Positions 56,029 through 64,000 of a stretch of DNA of 64,000 nucleotides are shown here, one piece after another. How positions within the stretch are numbered: the first letter of the stretch is position 1; the number at the start of each line of letters is the position of its first letter. Source of the stretch: Nostocales cyanobacterium LEGE 11386 (GTDB lineage Bacteria; Cyanobacteriota; Cyanobacteriia; Cyanobacteriales; Nostocaceae). The stretch spans positions 1-64,000 of the forward strand of contig JADEXK010000005.1 of assembly GCA_015207155.1 (NCBI GenBank), read 5' to 3'. The notes below the pieces were generated by a model. That model saw nothing but the letters and a program-made list of their open reading frames with translations. It did no database searches and was not told the DNA's origin. The translations under genes and the position numbers were made by a program.

Positions 56029-57146
56029 TTCATTCCCACAACACCTTCCCCAATAGTTCTTATATTCGTCCTCACAGACGCGGGAAACATAAAATTTTTA
56101 TTGGTATGGCTCCCGGTGTCGGTAAAACTTACAAAATGTTAGAAGAAGCACATCAACTTAAAGAAGACGGAATTGATGTGGTTATTGGTATGTTAGAAAC
56201 TCATGGACGCCAAGAAACAGCCATGAAAGCTGCTGGACTAGAGGTAGTTCCCCGCAAAGCTTTTATTCACCAAAATATTACTCTTCCAGAAATGGACACA
56301 GATGCAATTTTGCAGCGCTCTCCCCAACTGGTTTTAGTAGATGAACTTGCTCATACCAACATTCCTGGTTCCCTACGACAAAAACGCTATCAGGACGTAG
56401 AAGTAATTTTAGCAGCCGGAATTGATGTTTATTCCACTGTCAATATTCAACATTTGGAAAGCTTGAATGACCTAGTAGCCAGAATTACAGGTGTCGTAGT
56501 GCGAGAGCGGATTCCTGATTACCTACTAGATGAAGCTGATGCTGTTGTTGTCATTGACGTTACTCCAGAAACTTTAGAAGAACGTTTGCGAGAAGGCAAA
56601 ATTTACGCCCCTGAAAAAATTGAGCAATCCCTGAAAAACTTCTTTCAGCATCGTAATCTCATAGCTTTAAGGGAACTAGCATTAAGAGAAGTAGCAGATA
56701 CAGTTGAGGAAGAAGCAAACACTTCTAACTTTGTCGGACAACATTGTAATATTCACGAACGAGTTTTAGTATGTGTATCTACTTATCCTGATTCTGTGCA
56801 ACTGTTACGTCGAGGCGCACGTATTGCCAATTATATGAATGCACAACTGTATGCTGTGTTTGTTGCTAATCCTGAACGATTCCTCACTAAAGAAGAAAGT
56901 TTACATATCGATACATGCAAAAAATTATGTCAGGAGTTTGGCGGAGAATTTTTACACGTCAAAAGCCAAAATATTGCCAAAGAAATTGCTCAAGTTGCCG
57001 CAGACTATCACATCACTCAAATTATTATTGGTGAAAGTCAGCAGCCGCAATGGAAAAGATTTTTTACAAGGTCTTTTACTCAACAACTCATAGATTTAAT
57101 TAGAGATAAAAATATAGATTTACATATAATTTCTACTAAGAAATAA
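56025..57146 (+). CDS. kdpD: Short KdpD: N-terminal sensor domain plus USP domain, no kinase
   Basis: 373 aa against about 900 for full KdpD. The KdpD-N domain has the P-loop 'IGMAPGVGKTYKMLEEAHQ' and 'DVYSTVNIQHLESLNDLVAR', and a universal-stress-like domain follows ('RVLVCVSTYPDSVQLLRRGA', 'QIIIGESQQPQWKRFFTRS'). There are no transmembrane helices, HisKA or ATPase domain, and no kdpE follows. Short KdpD proteins like this are known from Anabaena and Nostoc and still affect kdp expression. The gene ends cleanly and is not an obvious pseudogene. Confidence 0.9.
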   Translation: MIHSHNTFPNSSYIRPHRRGKHKIFIGMAPGVGKTYKMLEEAHQLKEDGIDVVIGMLETHGRQETAMKAAGLEVVPRKAFIHQNITLPEMDTDAILQRSPQLVLVDELAHTNIPGSLRQKRYQDVEVILAAGIDVYSTVNIQHLESLNDLVARITGVVVRERIPDYLLDEADAVVVIDVTPETLEERLREGKIYAPEKIEQSLKNFFQHRNLIALRELALREVADTVEEEANTSNFVGQHCNIHERVLVCVSTYPDSVQLLRRGARIANYMNAQLYAVFVANPERFLTKEESLHIDTCKKLCQEFGGEFLHVKSQNIAKEIAQVAADYHITQIIIGESQQPQWKRFFTRSFTQQLIDLIRDKNIDLHIISTKK

Positions 57147-57305
57147 TTACAATTATTTTATTGCTTATGTAATCCATAAATTCTTCATCGAAGCTGTTTC
57201 TCACTTTCGAGTAAAGATAATTTATAAATCCCAAGTAATCAATTATTGTTTGCTTGGGATTTCTTGTTTACTAAAAAGGTTTTGAGGCTAACGCCTAAAT
57301 AGAAA

Positions 57306-57413
57306 TGAATCAATTGATTTGTCTACTCACTGAGTGGCATGTATCTGAATGGCTACGCCACGTTTTAGTGAATCAATTGATTTATCCACTCGCTGAGTGG
57401 CATGTATCTGAAT
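57306..57413. repeat. Two 45-bp direct repeats, 63-bp period
   Basis: Copies at 57306-57350 and 57369-57413 differ at three positions and start with the palindrome AATCAATTGATT. They lie in the gap 57147-57463 upstream of a small membrane ORF; the rest of the gap is AT-rich without features. Confidence 0.75.
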
Positions 57414-57463
57414 CCCGCTATGCGGAGCTTCATTGAAGTTAAGTAAAATGGTTCTTCATTATT

Positions 57464-57649
57464 ATGCAAAAAATCAAAGAATTGACTTTTGTTATTATCG
57501 TTGTCTTGCTGATTGGTGGTTCTTTAGGACTAGCTTACATCGATAAAGATTACCGTTCAGTATTTGCTGACATTGTGAAACTGAGCCTTGGTGGTTATGT
57601 CGGTTGGGTTACTTCTGCCCGGCAGAATGATCAAAATACTAAGAAATAA
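57464..57649 (+). CDS. Small membrane protein, 61 aa
   Basis: One hydrophobic helix (about 8-26, 'FVIIVVLLIGGSLGLAYID') and a second weaker stretch ('DIVKLSLGGYVGWVTSA'), ending in a polar tail. It resembles small phage or plasmid membrane proteins, and it lies beside the Rep gene on the opposite strand. No family is certain. Confidence 0.5.
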   Translation: MQKIKELTFVIIVVLLIGGSLGLAYIDKDYRSVFADIVKLSLGGYVGWVTSARQNDQNTKK

Positions 57650-57722
57650 ATACCAATGTTTCTACATTCTTGAATGCATTTAAAGCATTGGTATCACTTG
57701 ATTTGGTCTCTTACTACTTGTC

Positions 57723-58715
57723 TCAGGTATCACTCATTATTTTAAATCTCTGTAACTTGCGTTCCCATTTGACAAATAAGCTTCGCTTATCAACCTCATC
57801 TATCTCTTCTCTGTCGCCAATGAGGTCTTGGTTTTCCTCCTCCAATTCTCGCATATAGTGTCTGAGTATACCTCCAACAGCGATCGCTCTAGTTTGATGC
57901 ATCTGACGGGTTAACTCTAGAAACCATTCTTTACCTGATACTAAATCTGACTCTTTCACCTGATACTTGAGGATTTCCGGGATTAGCTGCTTGGGGTCGT
58001 GATGCTTGGCGATCGCGCTAACATGAAGAACAGGCTGATAATCTATCCGTAAGCACTTTTGCCACAACGCCACCCACTTAGTATGAGAAATATAGCCATG
58101 ACTGAAATACGAAGGCTGTACCATAGCCAAAATATGCAGATGAGGGTGCGCTGATATTCCGTCTTTACCCTTAGTCACTTCTATCGATTTAATCCATCCC
58201 TTTGCAGGCCAGGCTTTTAATTCAGTCAATCGCTTAAAAGCTTTGTTTATCTCATCCAAGCTTTCCCTGAGTTGCTTAATTTGACAATTCTTAACGGTGA
58301 GGGTGATAAATAGCCAACGATACTTGGGGTAATCTGCAACAACCTGTGGGATAGTTTTATAGGCTCTAGCTTTCCACATGAGCGCTCTCCTCCACTGACA
58401 AACCGGACAATGGCGCACTCTACAAAATCGCGCATTTGACAGTTTTAACTCGAAAATACCTTCTGTTTCTTCAGGGACTAAGCGAAATTCCAGCAACTCG
58501 GAACACATTCTCATCCGCCAAGCATACTCTAAAAAGTTATCCTCCCCAGATGTTGCATAATAGTAAGCAATTTGATCAACATTGGCTCGGTGTTTGTCCC
58601 AAATTTTACCTGTAGGAGCAATCTCGGCTAAACTCGGTACATCTTGACCTTTTGAGTACTTTTTTGGCGATAAATCAACAGGAATGAAATTTCCGTGTAA
58701 AGCTGGAGTAGACAC
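57723..58715 (-). CDS. rep: Rolling-circle replication initiator (Rep_1-like, HUH endonuclease)
   Basis: 330 aa. The family's zinc-like region 'FCRVRHCPVCQWRRALMWKA', motif I 'WLFITLTVKN', the HUH motif 'SAHPHLHILAM' (about residue 195) and a Tyr in 'EILKYQVKESDLV' are all present. Such proteins nick a double-strand origin by a tyrosine link and start plasmid replication. It lies alone between chromosomal genes, so it is probably an integrated plasmid remnant or part of a replicative element; no mobilisation gene is near. Start ATG 58713-58715. Confidence 0.83.
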   Translation of the reverse strand: MSTPALHGNFIPVDLSPKKYSKGQDVPSLAEIAPTGKIWDKHRANVDQIAYYYATSGEDNFLEYAWRMRMCSELLEFRLVPEETEGIFELKLSNARFCRVRHCPVCQWRRALMWKARAYKTIPQVVADYPKYRWLFITLTVKNCQIKQLRESLDEINKAFKRLTELKAWPAKGWIKSIEVTKGKDGISAHPHLHILAMVQPSYFSHGYISHTKWVALWQKCLRIDYQPVLHVSAIAKHHDPKQLIPEILKYQVKESDLVSGKEWFLELTRQMHQTRAIAVGGILRHYMRELEEENQDLIGDREEIDEVDKRSLFVKWERKLQRFKIMSDT

Positions 58716-58796
58716 AAAATACCCTTGTGTGTTTGGTACGAAAGCCCAAACAAACTTAACACTAATTTATCAGTAGGATGACGTAAATAATTAAAG

Positions 58797-58941
58797 GTTT
58801 GTAGTGAGGACTTTAGTCCTCTCTTCTCTACGAGAGGCTGCGCCCAAAGCACAGCCATGCCCGCAGGGCTTTACGAGACGTTGCGCGGTAAGCGCAGCCA
58901 TTCCCGCAGGGCTTTAGCAAAAATGGCTAAAGCCATTACTA
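58797..58941. repeat. Composite Nostoc-type repeat block
   Basis: TTTGTAGTGAGGACTTTAG is followed by paired GCAGGGCTTTA units (58864 and 58904) and smaller inverted motifs; parts also occur at 20406-20500 and 6784-6824. No ORF in 58716-59060. Confidence 0.6.
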
Positions 58942-59060
58942 CGAGCTTATTTCACTATATTCACAATCCCAGATTTTTTGAAATAAATTTCATCAGAGAT
59001 AATTGAAGTTTTACCAAAGAGGTAAAGACTTTTTCGCCTCTCCCATACACCGTGCCACAA

Positions 59061-61727
59061 TCACAACCAATTACCAATTAACACATAGGTAGACCAAAAG
59101 CTTGGTGCCCTGTAATTAGGATGTTGTAGTAGTTGGAGTTGAGCATGGCGCAATGCTGCGGCTTTGGTGACATTACCTTTCTGAAGTTCTCGATAGAAAT
59201 CACCAACAAACAAGGCTGTAGATTCATCATCAATCTGCCACAAAGAAGCCAAGGTACTACGTGCCCCTGCTCGTACTGCTGCTCCCGCTAGCCCCAGGGC
59301 TGCACGGTTGTCTCCTGTTGCTGTTTGGCAAGCACTCAAAACTAATAGTTCTACAGCTTGCAGTTGAGTATCATCCCGACTGCGAAGCAGACTATCAAAT
59401 TGTGTAACATTGATCGCGCCATCGGCAGCCAAGATAAAGGTTTTCTCAGCGCTAGAACTAAACTGACCATGAGTTGCCAGATGCACTACATTGAATGAAG
59501 TAGCATTCACATGCTTTTCCAGTGCCTTGCGGGTGAACTGCTGATCTAGCAGACTGGTGATTGAGACTCCAGCCCTGGCAATGGAATTAACTTCAGACTT
59601 GATGGCAGGCAAGGGTGAAAAATTGGGGAAATCATCTGGTGGCTGAGTTAGCCCGGCAGTTAAAGCTTTGAGTTTTTGTGGTAGTAGGGGTTTGGGGTTT
59701 TGGAGTTGCAGACCGACGCTGAGGGCGATCGCATATTTTTCAATTAAGTATTTTTGCCCATCGTAGAGTGCAGCCATGGGTAAATTACGTAACGCTCCAT
59801 CTAGGACAAATACTAAGGTATTCACTTTACTGGCTGACAATTCCGACTCAATGGGTTGAATCAGCCAGTTGTAAACTTGTTGTGATTGGGTTTTGATGGC
59901 GTTGGTAGCAGCAGGATTAACCAGATGATTTCGCAGTTTTGTTAAAACTTGATCTACTTCTGTTTGATTAATGTTGGTACTGTAATGCTGTAGAGGTTTA
60001 TGGGGAATTTTGACAATTACCTGGATTTGTTCGGGGAGAATAATTGGGTAAAGGATGGCAGCAGTTGTATTATCTTGTTCTACTACTTGATCTATAGATA
60101 CTGTATTACCTTGTAGACAAGCTTCTCGAAAGAAGTTATCTAATTCTGCCAATTGTAATGCCTCAATTCTGTGCCGGGCTTTATCTAAAGTTTTTTCATC
60201 CAGTTTTCCTGCTTGAGAGTGTAGTAGTAAATCTACTGATTGGCGATATATTGGTTCGACACTATCCCGAAAATTGAATTGCACATTTTGATTAACTGCT
60301 ACTAAGTCACTGCGGAGAGATTTGAGAGTTGCCGTAGCAGCATCATAAGCGGCGATCGCGCCCTTTATGTCTTTTTGTACCCAAAGTAATCTACCTAACT
60401 GCCACTCCGAGCGATAAGCAATTTCCAGGGCGTTATTCGCCTGAGCTAAACTTAATGCCTGCTGGGTCAGCTTTTGCGCCTCTGACCACTGCTGAGTTTG
60501 CTCGTACAAACTACCCAAACTCAAAAGTGCATGAGCTTCTGCTTGCTGGTCGCCCAAACTACGCGATTGTTGGACGGAAGTGGCGAGTAATTTTGCTAAA
60601 TCTTGAGTACTCAGCACTCGGTACTCAGCACGGGCTAAACGCCCCGCTTCCGCTAACAGCACTTTCATCAGACTTTGTGCAAAGTTAATCTGGGCGTAAA
60701 TTGCACCACGGCTGGGGGGTAGCTCTTTGAGTTGGGATTGAATTGAAGGTAGTAAAGTTGCAACTTCTGCTAGTTTTCGATCTTCAATGAGCAAACTGAG
60801 GTGATTGAGTTGCGCTTGGACTTTTGTTAGGGGCGAGGAGGATAGTTGAACTGTTTGTTCATAGTAAGTGATTGCCTGTTGTTTTTGCTGCTGTGCTAAA
60901 GCGTTGTTCCCTAAACTCAACAGGCTGGCTCCGATGTCGGTACTGGATTGTAGGCGTTGAGCAATATCTAAACTTTCTTTGAGGGCAACTTGGGATTTTT
61001 CACGATTCCCCGCTACTAAAAGGGCATCACCGAGCGATCGCAATCCTACTGCTTTTTCTAGGGAGTCTGGTTGAGATTTTAATTGCTCAGTTGCCGCTTC
61101 GAGGATTTCTACAGCCCGACGGTAAAATCCTTGAGTCCGCCACGCCTGTGCTTGATTGATGTGCGATCGCACTACGCCATTTTGATTTTTTACTTGCTGG
61201 TAAATTTCTGCTGTCTGCTGCCATGTTTTTAAAGCTGCTTGTGTCTGTCCTGTAGCTAGTTGCAGACGACCTTGAATATCTAACGATTGAGCAAGTATTG
61301 TCAGATGTGGGTTTTTTTCCTGTCCTCTCAACAAATTCAAGCTGTCTGTAATTGCCTGTTGTGCCTCAGTCCAAGCACCTAGTTGTTGATAAGCTAGGGA
61401 TAAATTGCTCAAGGTTGTAGCTTGTCTCAGGTGATCTCCCTGTTGCTGGTATTCCTGTGCTGCTTGCTGTAATATCTGTACTGCTTCCGCAAACCGCCCG
61501 GCATCGTATAAGGTTTTACCTTGTTGCAAATGGGATGCTGGGGCAGAATTGACAGCAGCGATCGCTGGAGATGATTCGTTAAGGGCGATCGGCATGTTTG
61601 CCAGCACGGGTGAACTCAGGATACACAGTAAAGCTATCAGGAAGTACAAAGGCAAAAACGTCTTACCTTTTTTCTTTCGGTTTCTCACTCCAGAATTTGG
61701 ACAACAAACCCTAGTTGCTTTAGTCAT
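59061..61727 (-). CDS. TPR-CHAT (caspase-like) protein
   Basis: 888 aa from ATG 61725-61727, four bases after the stop of the sigma-like gene; this coupling fixes the start. An N-terminal hydrophobic segment (about 26-48, signal or anchor) is followed by about ten TPR repeats (60-480, e.g. 'AWTEAQQAITDSLNLLRGQ'). The C-terminal CHAT domain has His in 'VVHLATHGQFSSS' (about 752) and Cys in 'LLVLSACQTATGDNRAAL' (about 799). CHAT proteases are caspase-like and cleave partner proteins upon a signal sensed by the TPRs. It resembles HetF in layout but I do not claim orthology. Confidence 0.87.
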   Translation of the reverse strand: MTKATRVCCPNSGVRNRKKKGKTFLPLYFLIALLCILSSPVLANMPIALNESSPAIAAVNSAPASHLQQGKTLYDAGRFAEAVQILQQAAQEYQQQGDHLRQATTLSNLSLAYQQLGAWTEAQQAITDSLNLLRGQEKNPHLTILAQSLDIQGRLQLATGQTQAALKTWQQTAEIYQQVKNQNGVVRSHINQAQAWRTQGFYRRAVEILEAATEQLKSQPDSLEKAVGLRSLGDALLVAGNREKSQVALKESLDIAQRLQSSTDIGASLLSLGNNALAQQQKQQAITYYEQTVQLSSSPLTKVQAQLNHLSLLIEDRKLAEVATLLPSIQSQLKELPPSRGAIYAQINFAQSLMKVLLAEAGRLARAEYRVLSTQDLAKLLATSVQQSRSLGDQQAEAHALLSLGSLYEQTQQWSEAQKLTQQALSLAQANNALEIAYRSEWQLGRLLWVQKDIKGAIAAYDAATATLKSLRSDLVAVNQNVQFNFRDSVEPIYRQSVDLLLHSQAGKLDEKTLDKARHRIEALQLAELDNFFREACLQGNTVSIDQVVEQDNTTAAILYPIILPEQIQVIVKIPHKPLQHYSTNINQTEVDQVLTKLRNHLVNPAATNAIKTQSQQVYNWLIQPIESELSASKVNTLVFVLDGALRNLPMAALYDGQKYLIEKYAIALSVGLQLQNPKPLLPQKLKALTAGLTQPPDDFPNFSPLPAIKSEVNSIARAGVSITSLLDQQFTRKALEKHVNATSFNVVHLATHGQFSSSAEKTFILAADGAINVTQFDSLLRSRDDTQLQAVELLVLSACQTATGDNRAALGLAGAAVRAGARSTLASLWQIDDESTALFVGDFYRELQKGNVTKAAALRHAQLQLLQHPNYRAPSFWSTYVLIGNWL

Positions 61728-61731
61728 GGAT

Positions 61732-62382
61732 CTACAACAAGCCCTCCAACTCAGCAAATTTACGTAAACGTGGTAGGCACTGACGCTGATAAAAACTGCT
61801 TAAAGTCGGAATTGGCAGCCCAAATTCTATGGATAAATCTTTCCAGCTAACTTCTGGGGGTAGGCGTTTGAGGATTAACACCTGACAATTCACCTCTGGG
61901 TGTCCTTTAATGCAAGTACTACGTAGTTCTCCATCTGAGTCTGTCTTAGCCCATATTTCCAAGTTTTCTAAAATGGGAGGTGCTTGGGGATTAGCTGGCA
62001 AATTATCTACTGGATCAATGGTTTCGCTACTTTCACCCGACTTAAACTGATGCAGCTTGACAGAAACGGTTGTAGCTTGTGTTTTTTGCTGGTCTAGATA
62101 AAAATCTTGTAGTCTACGTTTTAGATAAGCATTCAACCAAGTTATGACACTGCCATAGCTAGAATCGTAAGTTTGACCTGTCAAACCATCACAAACGTTG
62201 CGGCAGAAATACAACCAAGTTTGTTGCAGTGCATCTTGATAGTAAGGAGTACTTTCCCGCCAAAGTCTACTGGCAGTTAGGCGAATAATTTGTGTCAGCA
62301 GCTTTTGACGCTGAGGGCTTCCAGGTGGGTGTCCACAGGCTTGGGCAACTAAGTTACGTAGTTGGGCATCGAATTCAACCAT
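61732..62382 (-). CDS. Sigma-70/ECF-like RNA polymerase sigma factor
   Basis: 216 aa. A helical sigma2-like part ('LTASRLWRESTPYYQDALQQ', 'TWLYFCRNVCDGL', 'SVITWLNAYLKRRLQDFYLD') and a C-terminal sigma4-like HTH ('EVSWKDLSIEFGLPIPTLSS'). In cyanobacteria such factors head operons of CHAT/TPR, DUF1822 and DUF928 genes. Here it is coupled to the CHAT/TPR gene. No anti-sigma gene is seen; the CHAT protein may fill that role (inference). Confidence 0.8.
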   Translation of the reverse strand: MVEFDAQLRNLVAQACGHPPGSPQRQKLLTQIIRLTASRLWRESTPYYQDALQQTWLYFCRNVCDGLTGQTYDSSYGSVITWLNAYLKRRLQDFYLDQQKTQATTVSVKLHQFKSGESSETIDPVDNLPANPQAPPILENLEIWAKTDSDGELRSTCIKGHPEVNCQVLILKRLPPEVSWKDLSIEFGLPIPTLSSFYQRQCLPRLRKFAELEGLL

Positions 62383-62541
62383 GACGATTTGGGACTGGGC
62401 GAAGAAAGCAATGATATCTTGGTATTTTGCATGAAATCAAGGTCTAGAAAAATACCTTGTGTCGTGATATTGTCTCATGTTTAATTTCCCCAACCCCAAA
62501 TTTTTATTAAACTGTAATTGGACTATAAATTTAGCCAAGAT

Positions 62542-63897
62542 TCAGAAATTTTGCCACCAAGAATTGGTCAAATTACCCATATTTAACTTCATTTTTTGGC
62601 GAATGTCTTGGATCTTCCAGTTCGTTAGCTTGGCTAGAGTCTGGGCTTCTTGTTCAAAACGCTTGGGTAAAGACCGTTGGTATTCTCTGCCTGACTGACA
62701 ATTCAGATCACCTGTAAACGGATGTTGTAAGATATAACGCCCCTGAAATGACTGGCGATTAGAAGTTTCTTGAAAAATTGGATCTTCTGGGAATTTATCA
62801 CGGGTGTAACGGATATGCAGACGAGTAATGAAAACATTGCTAGTAGGAAATGGCCGACGAAAGCCAGGGGAATTTGGCATACTTGCTGAATTATCATCAA
62901 GCCAAAATACGCCTGCTTGCTGCATTTCTTCTCGGTTCAAGGGGTCGGCGGAACAGGGGTCACAATTACCCATATCCCAGGCATATTCTAGAAAGGCGAC
63001 TTTCTTATCTTCTTTTGTATAAGAAGTTTGAAACATGGACTTGTAGAAATTGCTAAATTCATCTTTTATAAATATAGGAATGTTGGCATTAGTAGGAATT
63101 TTCACTGTGCGGTAGTTGGTGATTTCTGCCTGACCTTTGGGCGAGAGAATGTAGACAATCAAATCCTGTTCAGAGGTGGCATTAATCATCCCCAAACGAA
63201 TTGGCAACATGAATTTGGGTGACTGATAAGAAATTTGCAGAGGACGGAGGAATTGATAACCTGATTGCTCAAATTTATCTAAGTTGACTTTGGCAACAAA
63301 GAATTTCATTGAAGAGCGAATATAAGGCTTAAGTAATTGTTTTGCTCCTCGCGGAATTTTATAGCCATTGCGGTTGAGCCAAGTTTCTAAACCACCAGAT
63401 TCTTTAGCACTCAGAATCACAATGTCGTATTCACCAACATTAAAACGTGCCTCCACCGTGACACCCAAGTTAGCATCACTGTCTCTCCTACTCCCAGCCG
63501 ATCTTGCTGTTGGACTAGGTGCTGCTTGAGGCATGATAGATTCGTAAACTGCTGGGGCACAAGGATCTGCATCGAAATACTCTACTAATCGCGGCGCACT
63601 AAAAGCATCCAGGCGCTCAATTATTTTGGGTTGAGCAACACGAACTTGCTCTTTTTGCAATATTGTGGGTACAGGTACTACCATGGCAAAATCTTTAACT
63701 TCACCTTGGAAGTCGTTAGCCGTTGTCAAGATGGTGCGATCGCTATTTCGTGCAATTATCACCTGAGAAGCTTTGTTATATAATTTGGCATCAGCTTTGG
63801 CAACATAAAATCCACAGAATGCCCAAGCTGCTGGTGCAAAGCACAACACAGATATAACTACTACGAGTAAAGGCATGAACAATTGAAATCGCTTCAT
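62542..63897 (-). CDS. Secreted DUF2330 protein
   Basis: 451 aa. Signal peptide 'LLVVVISVLCFAPAAWA' with cleavage before FCGFYVAKAD. The DUF2330 body has 'KASQVIIARNSDRTILTTAN', 'VKDFAMVVPVPTILQKEQVR' and 'ARFNVGEYDIVILSAKESGG', with paired cysteines ('MGNCDPCSADP'). The role is unknown; it is probably periplasmic or outer-membrane associated. Start ATG 63895-63897. The last 103 bases of the window show no gene. Confidence 0.85.
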   Translation of the reverse strand: MKRFQLFMPLLVVVISVLCFAPAAWAFCGFYVAKADAKLYNKASQVIIARNSDRTILTTANDFQGEVKDFAMVVPVPTILQKEQVRVAQPKIIERLDAFSAPRLVEYFDADPCAPAVYESIMPQAAPSPTARSAGSRRDSDANLGVTVEARFNVGEYDIVILSAKESGGLETWLNRNGYKIPRGAKQLLKPYIRSSMKFFVAKVNLDKFEQSGYQFLRPLQISYQSPKFMLPIRLGMINATSEQDLIVYILSPKGQAEITNYRTVKIPTNANIPIFIKDEFSNFYKSMFQTSYTKEDKKVAFLEYAWDMGNCDPCSADPLNREEMQQAGVFWLDDNSASMPNSPGFRRPFPTSNVFITRLHIRYTRDKFPEDPIFQETSNRQSFQGRYILQHPFTGDLNCQSGREYQRSLPKRFEQEAQTLAKLTNWKIQDIRQKMKLNMGNLTNSWWQNF

Positions 63898-64000
63898 TTT
63901 TTATACCTTATTATTTAAGTACTGATTAAAGAGTTATCCCCCTGCTTCCCCAACCAGGCAAATCGTGGGGCTGACCAAAGAACATCTAGTAAGATAGTCA

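Noticed and set aside
57306..57413. CRISPR array
   Set aside because: Only two copies, 45-bp repeat with an 18-bp gap and no further units; more likely a local duplication.
59061..61727. hetF (heterocyst differentiation protease)
   Set aside because: The TPR-CHAT layout is similar, but many paralogues share it and the sigma-factor coupling differs; orthology cannot be shown from this sequence alone.

Overview
The window comes from a filamentous, Nostoc/Anabaena-type cyanobacterium. The evidence is the photosystem II lipoprotein PsbQ, the chlorophyll gene chlI, a crtO-type carotenoid ketolase, very frequent GCGATCGC (HIP1) octamers, many dispersed intergenic repeats of the Nostoc kind, and cyanobacterial families such as DUF1822, DUF928, Uma2 and CHAT/TPR proteins. 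No rRNA operon, CRISPR array or complete transposase gene was seen.

Layout. 1-6.8 kb: a partial TPM-domain protein, psbQ, a HigBA-type toxin-antitoxin locus whose toxin is frameshifted, a DCC-family protein, dps and a pirin. 6.8-13.1 kb (minus strand): a very unusual cluster. In transcription order it holds a strong promoter, a composite tRNA-like RNA, a ubiquitin-like small protein, an unknown 241-aa protein, a second tRNA-bearing RNA, a frameshifted SEC-C gene, a third short RNA of the same family, a Ro60/TROVE-like protein with a VWA domain, a HEPN-like gene next to a MITE, an unknown 274-aa protein, and an E1-like ThiF protein. The three RNAs share the same two-part stalk and the core AAGCTTACATA. 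I read them as Y-RNA-like RNAs and regard this as the most interesting part of the window.

13.6-28 kb is mostly housekeeping: a hybrid histidine kinase, a PRC-barrel protein, LapA, crtO, chlI, a sulfur-carrier-like protein with thrC, two DUF2267 proteins, a ThDP 2-oxoacid decarboxylase, a MoaD-like protein and a truncated sigma-like ORF. 28.2-29.3 kb holds an SPL-family radical SAM gene.

29.5-43 kb is a type III-A CRISPR effector island: a WYL regulator (TIGR03985-like), csx3, a csx3-AAA fusion, cas10/csm1 (GGDD present, no HD motif seen), csm2-csm5, cas6 and a CARF-HEPN ribonuclease. A two-gene ATPase/DUF4435 cassette resembling the PARIS defence system sits between csm5 and cas6. No cas1, cas2 or array is in view.

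43.3-51 kb: a degraded VapBC-like pair, a Uma2 gene, a DUF928 / CHAT-CHASE2 / DUF1822 module and a two-component pair. 51-57.2 kb: the potassium pump operon (TrkA-C-like ORF, kdpA, kdpB, kdpF-like, kdpC, short kdpD). 57.3-58.8 kb: a rolling-circle Rep gene that looks like a chromosomal plasmid remnant. 59-64 kb: a CHAT/TPR protein translationally coupled to a sigma-like factor, then a secreted DUF2330 protein.
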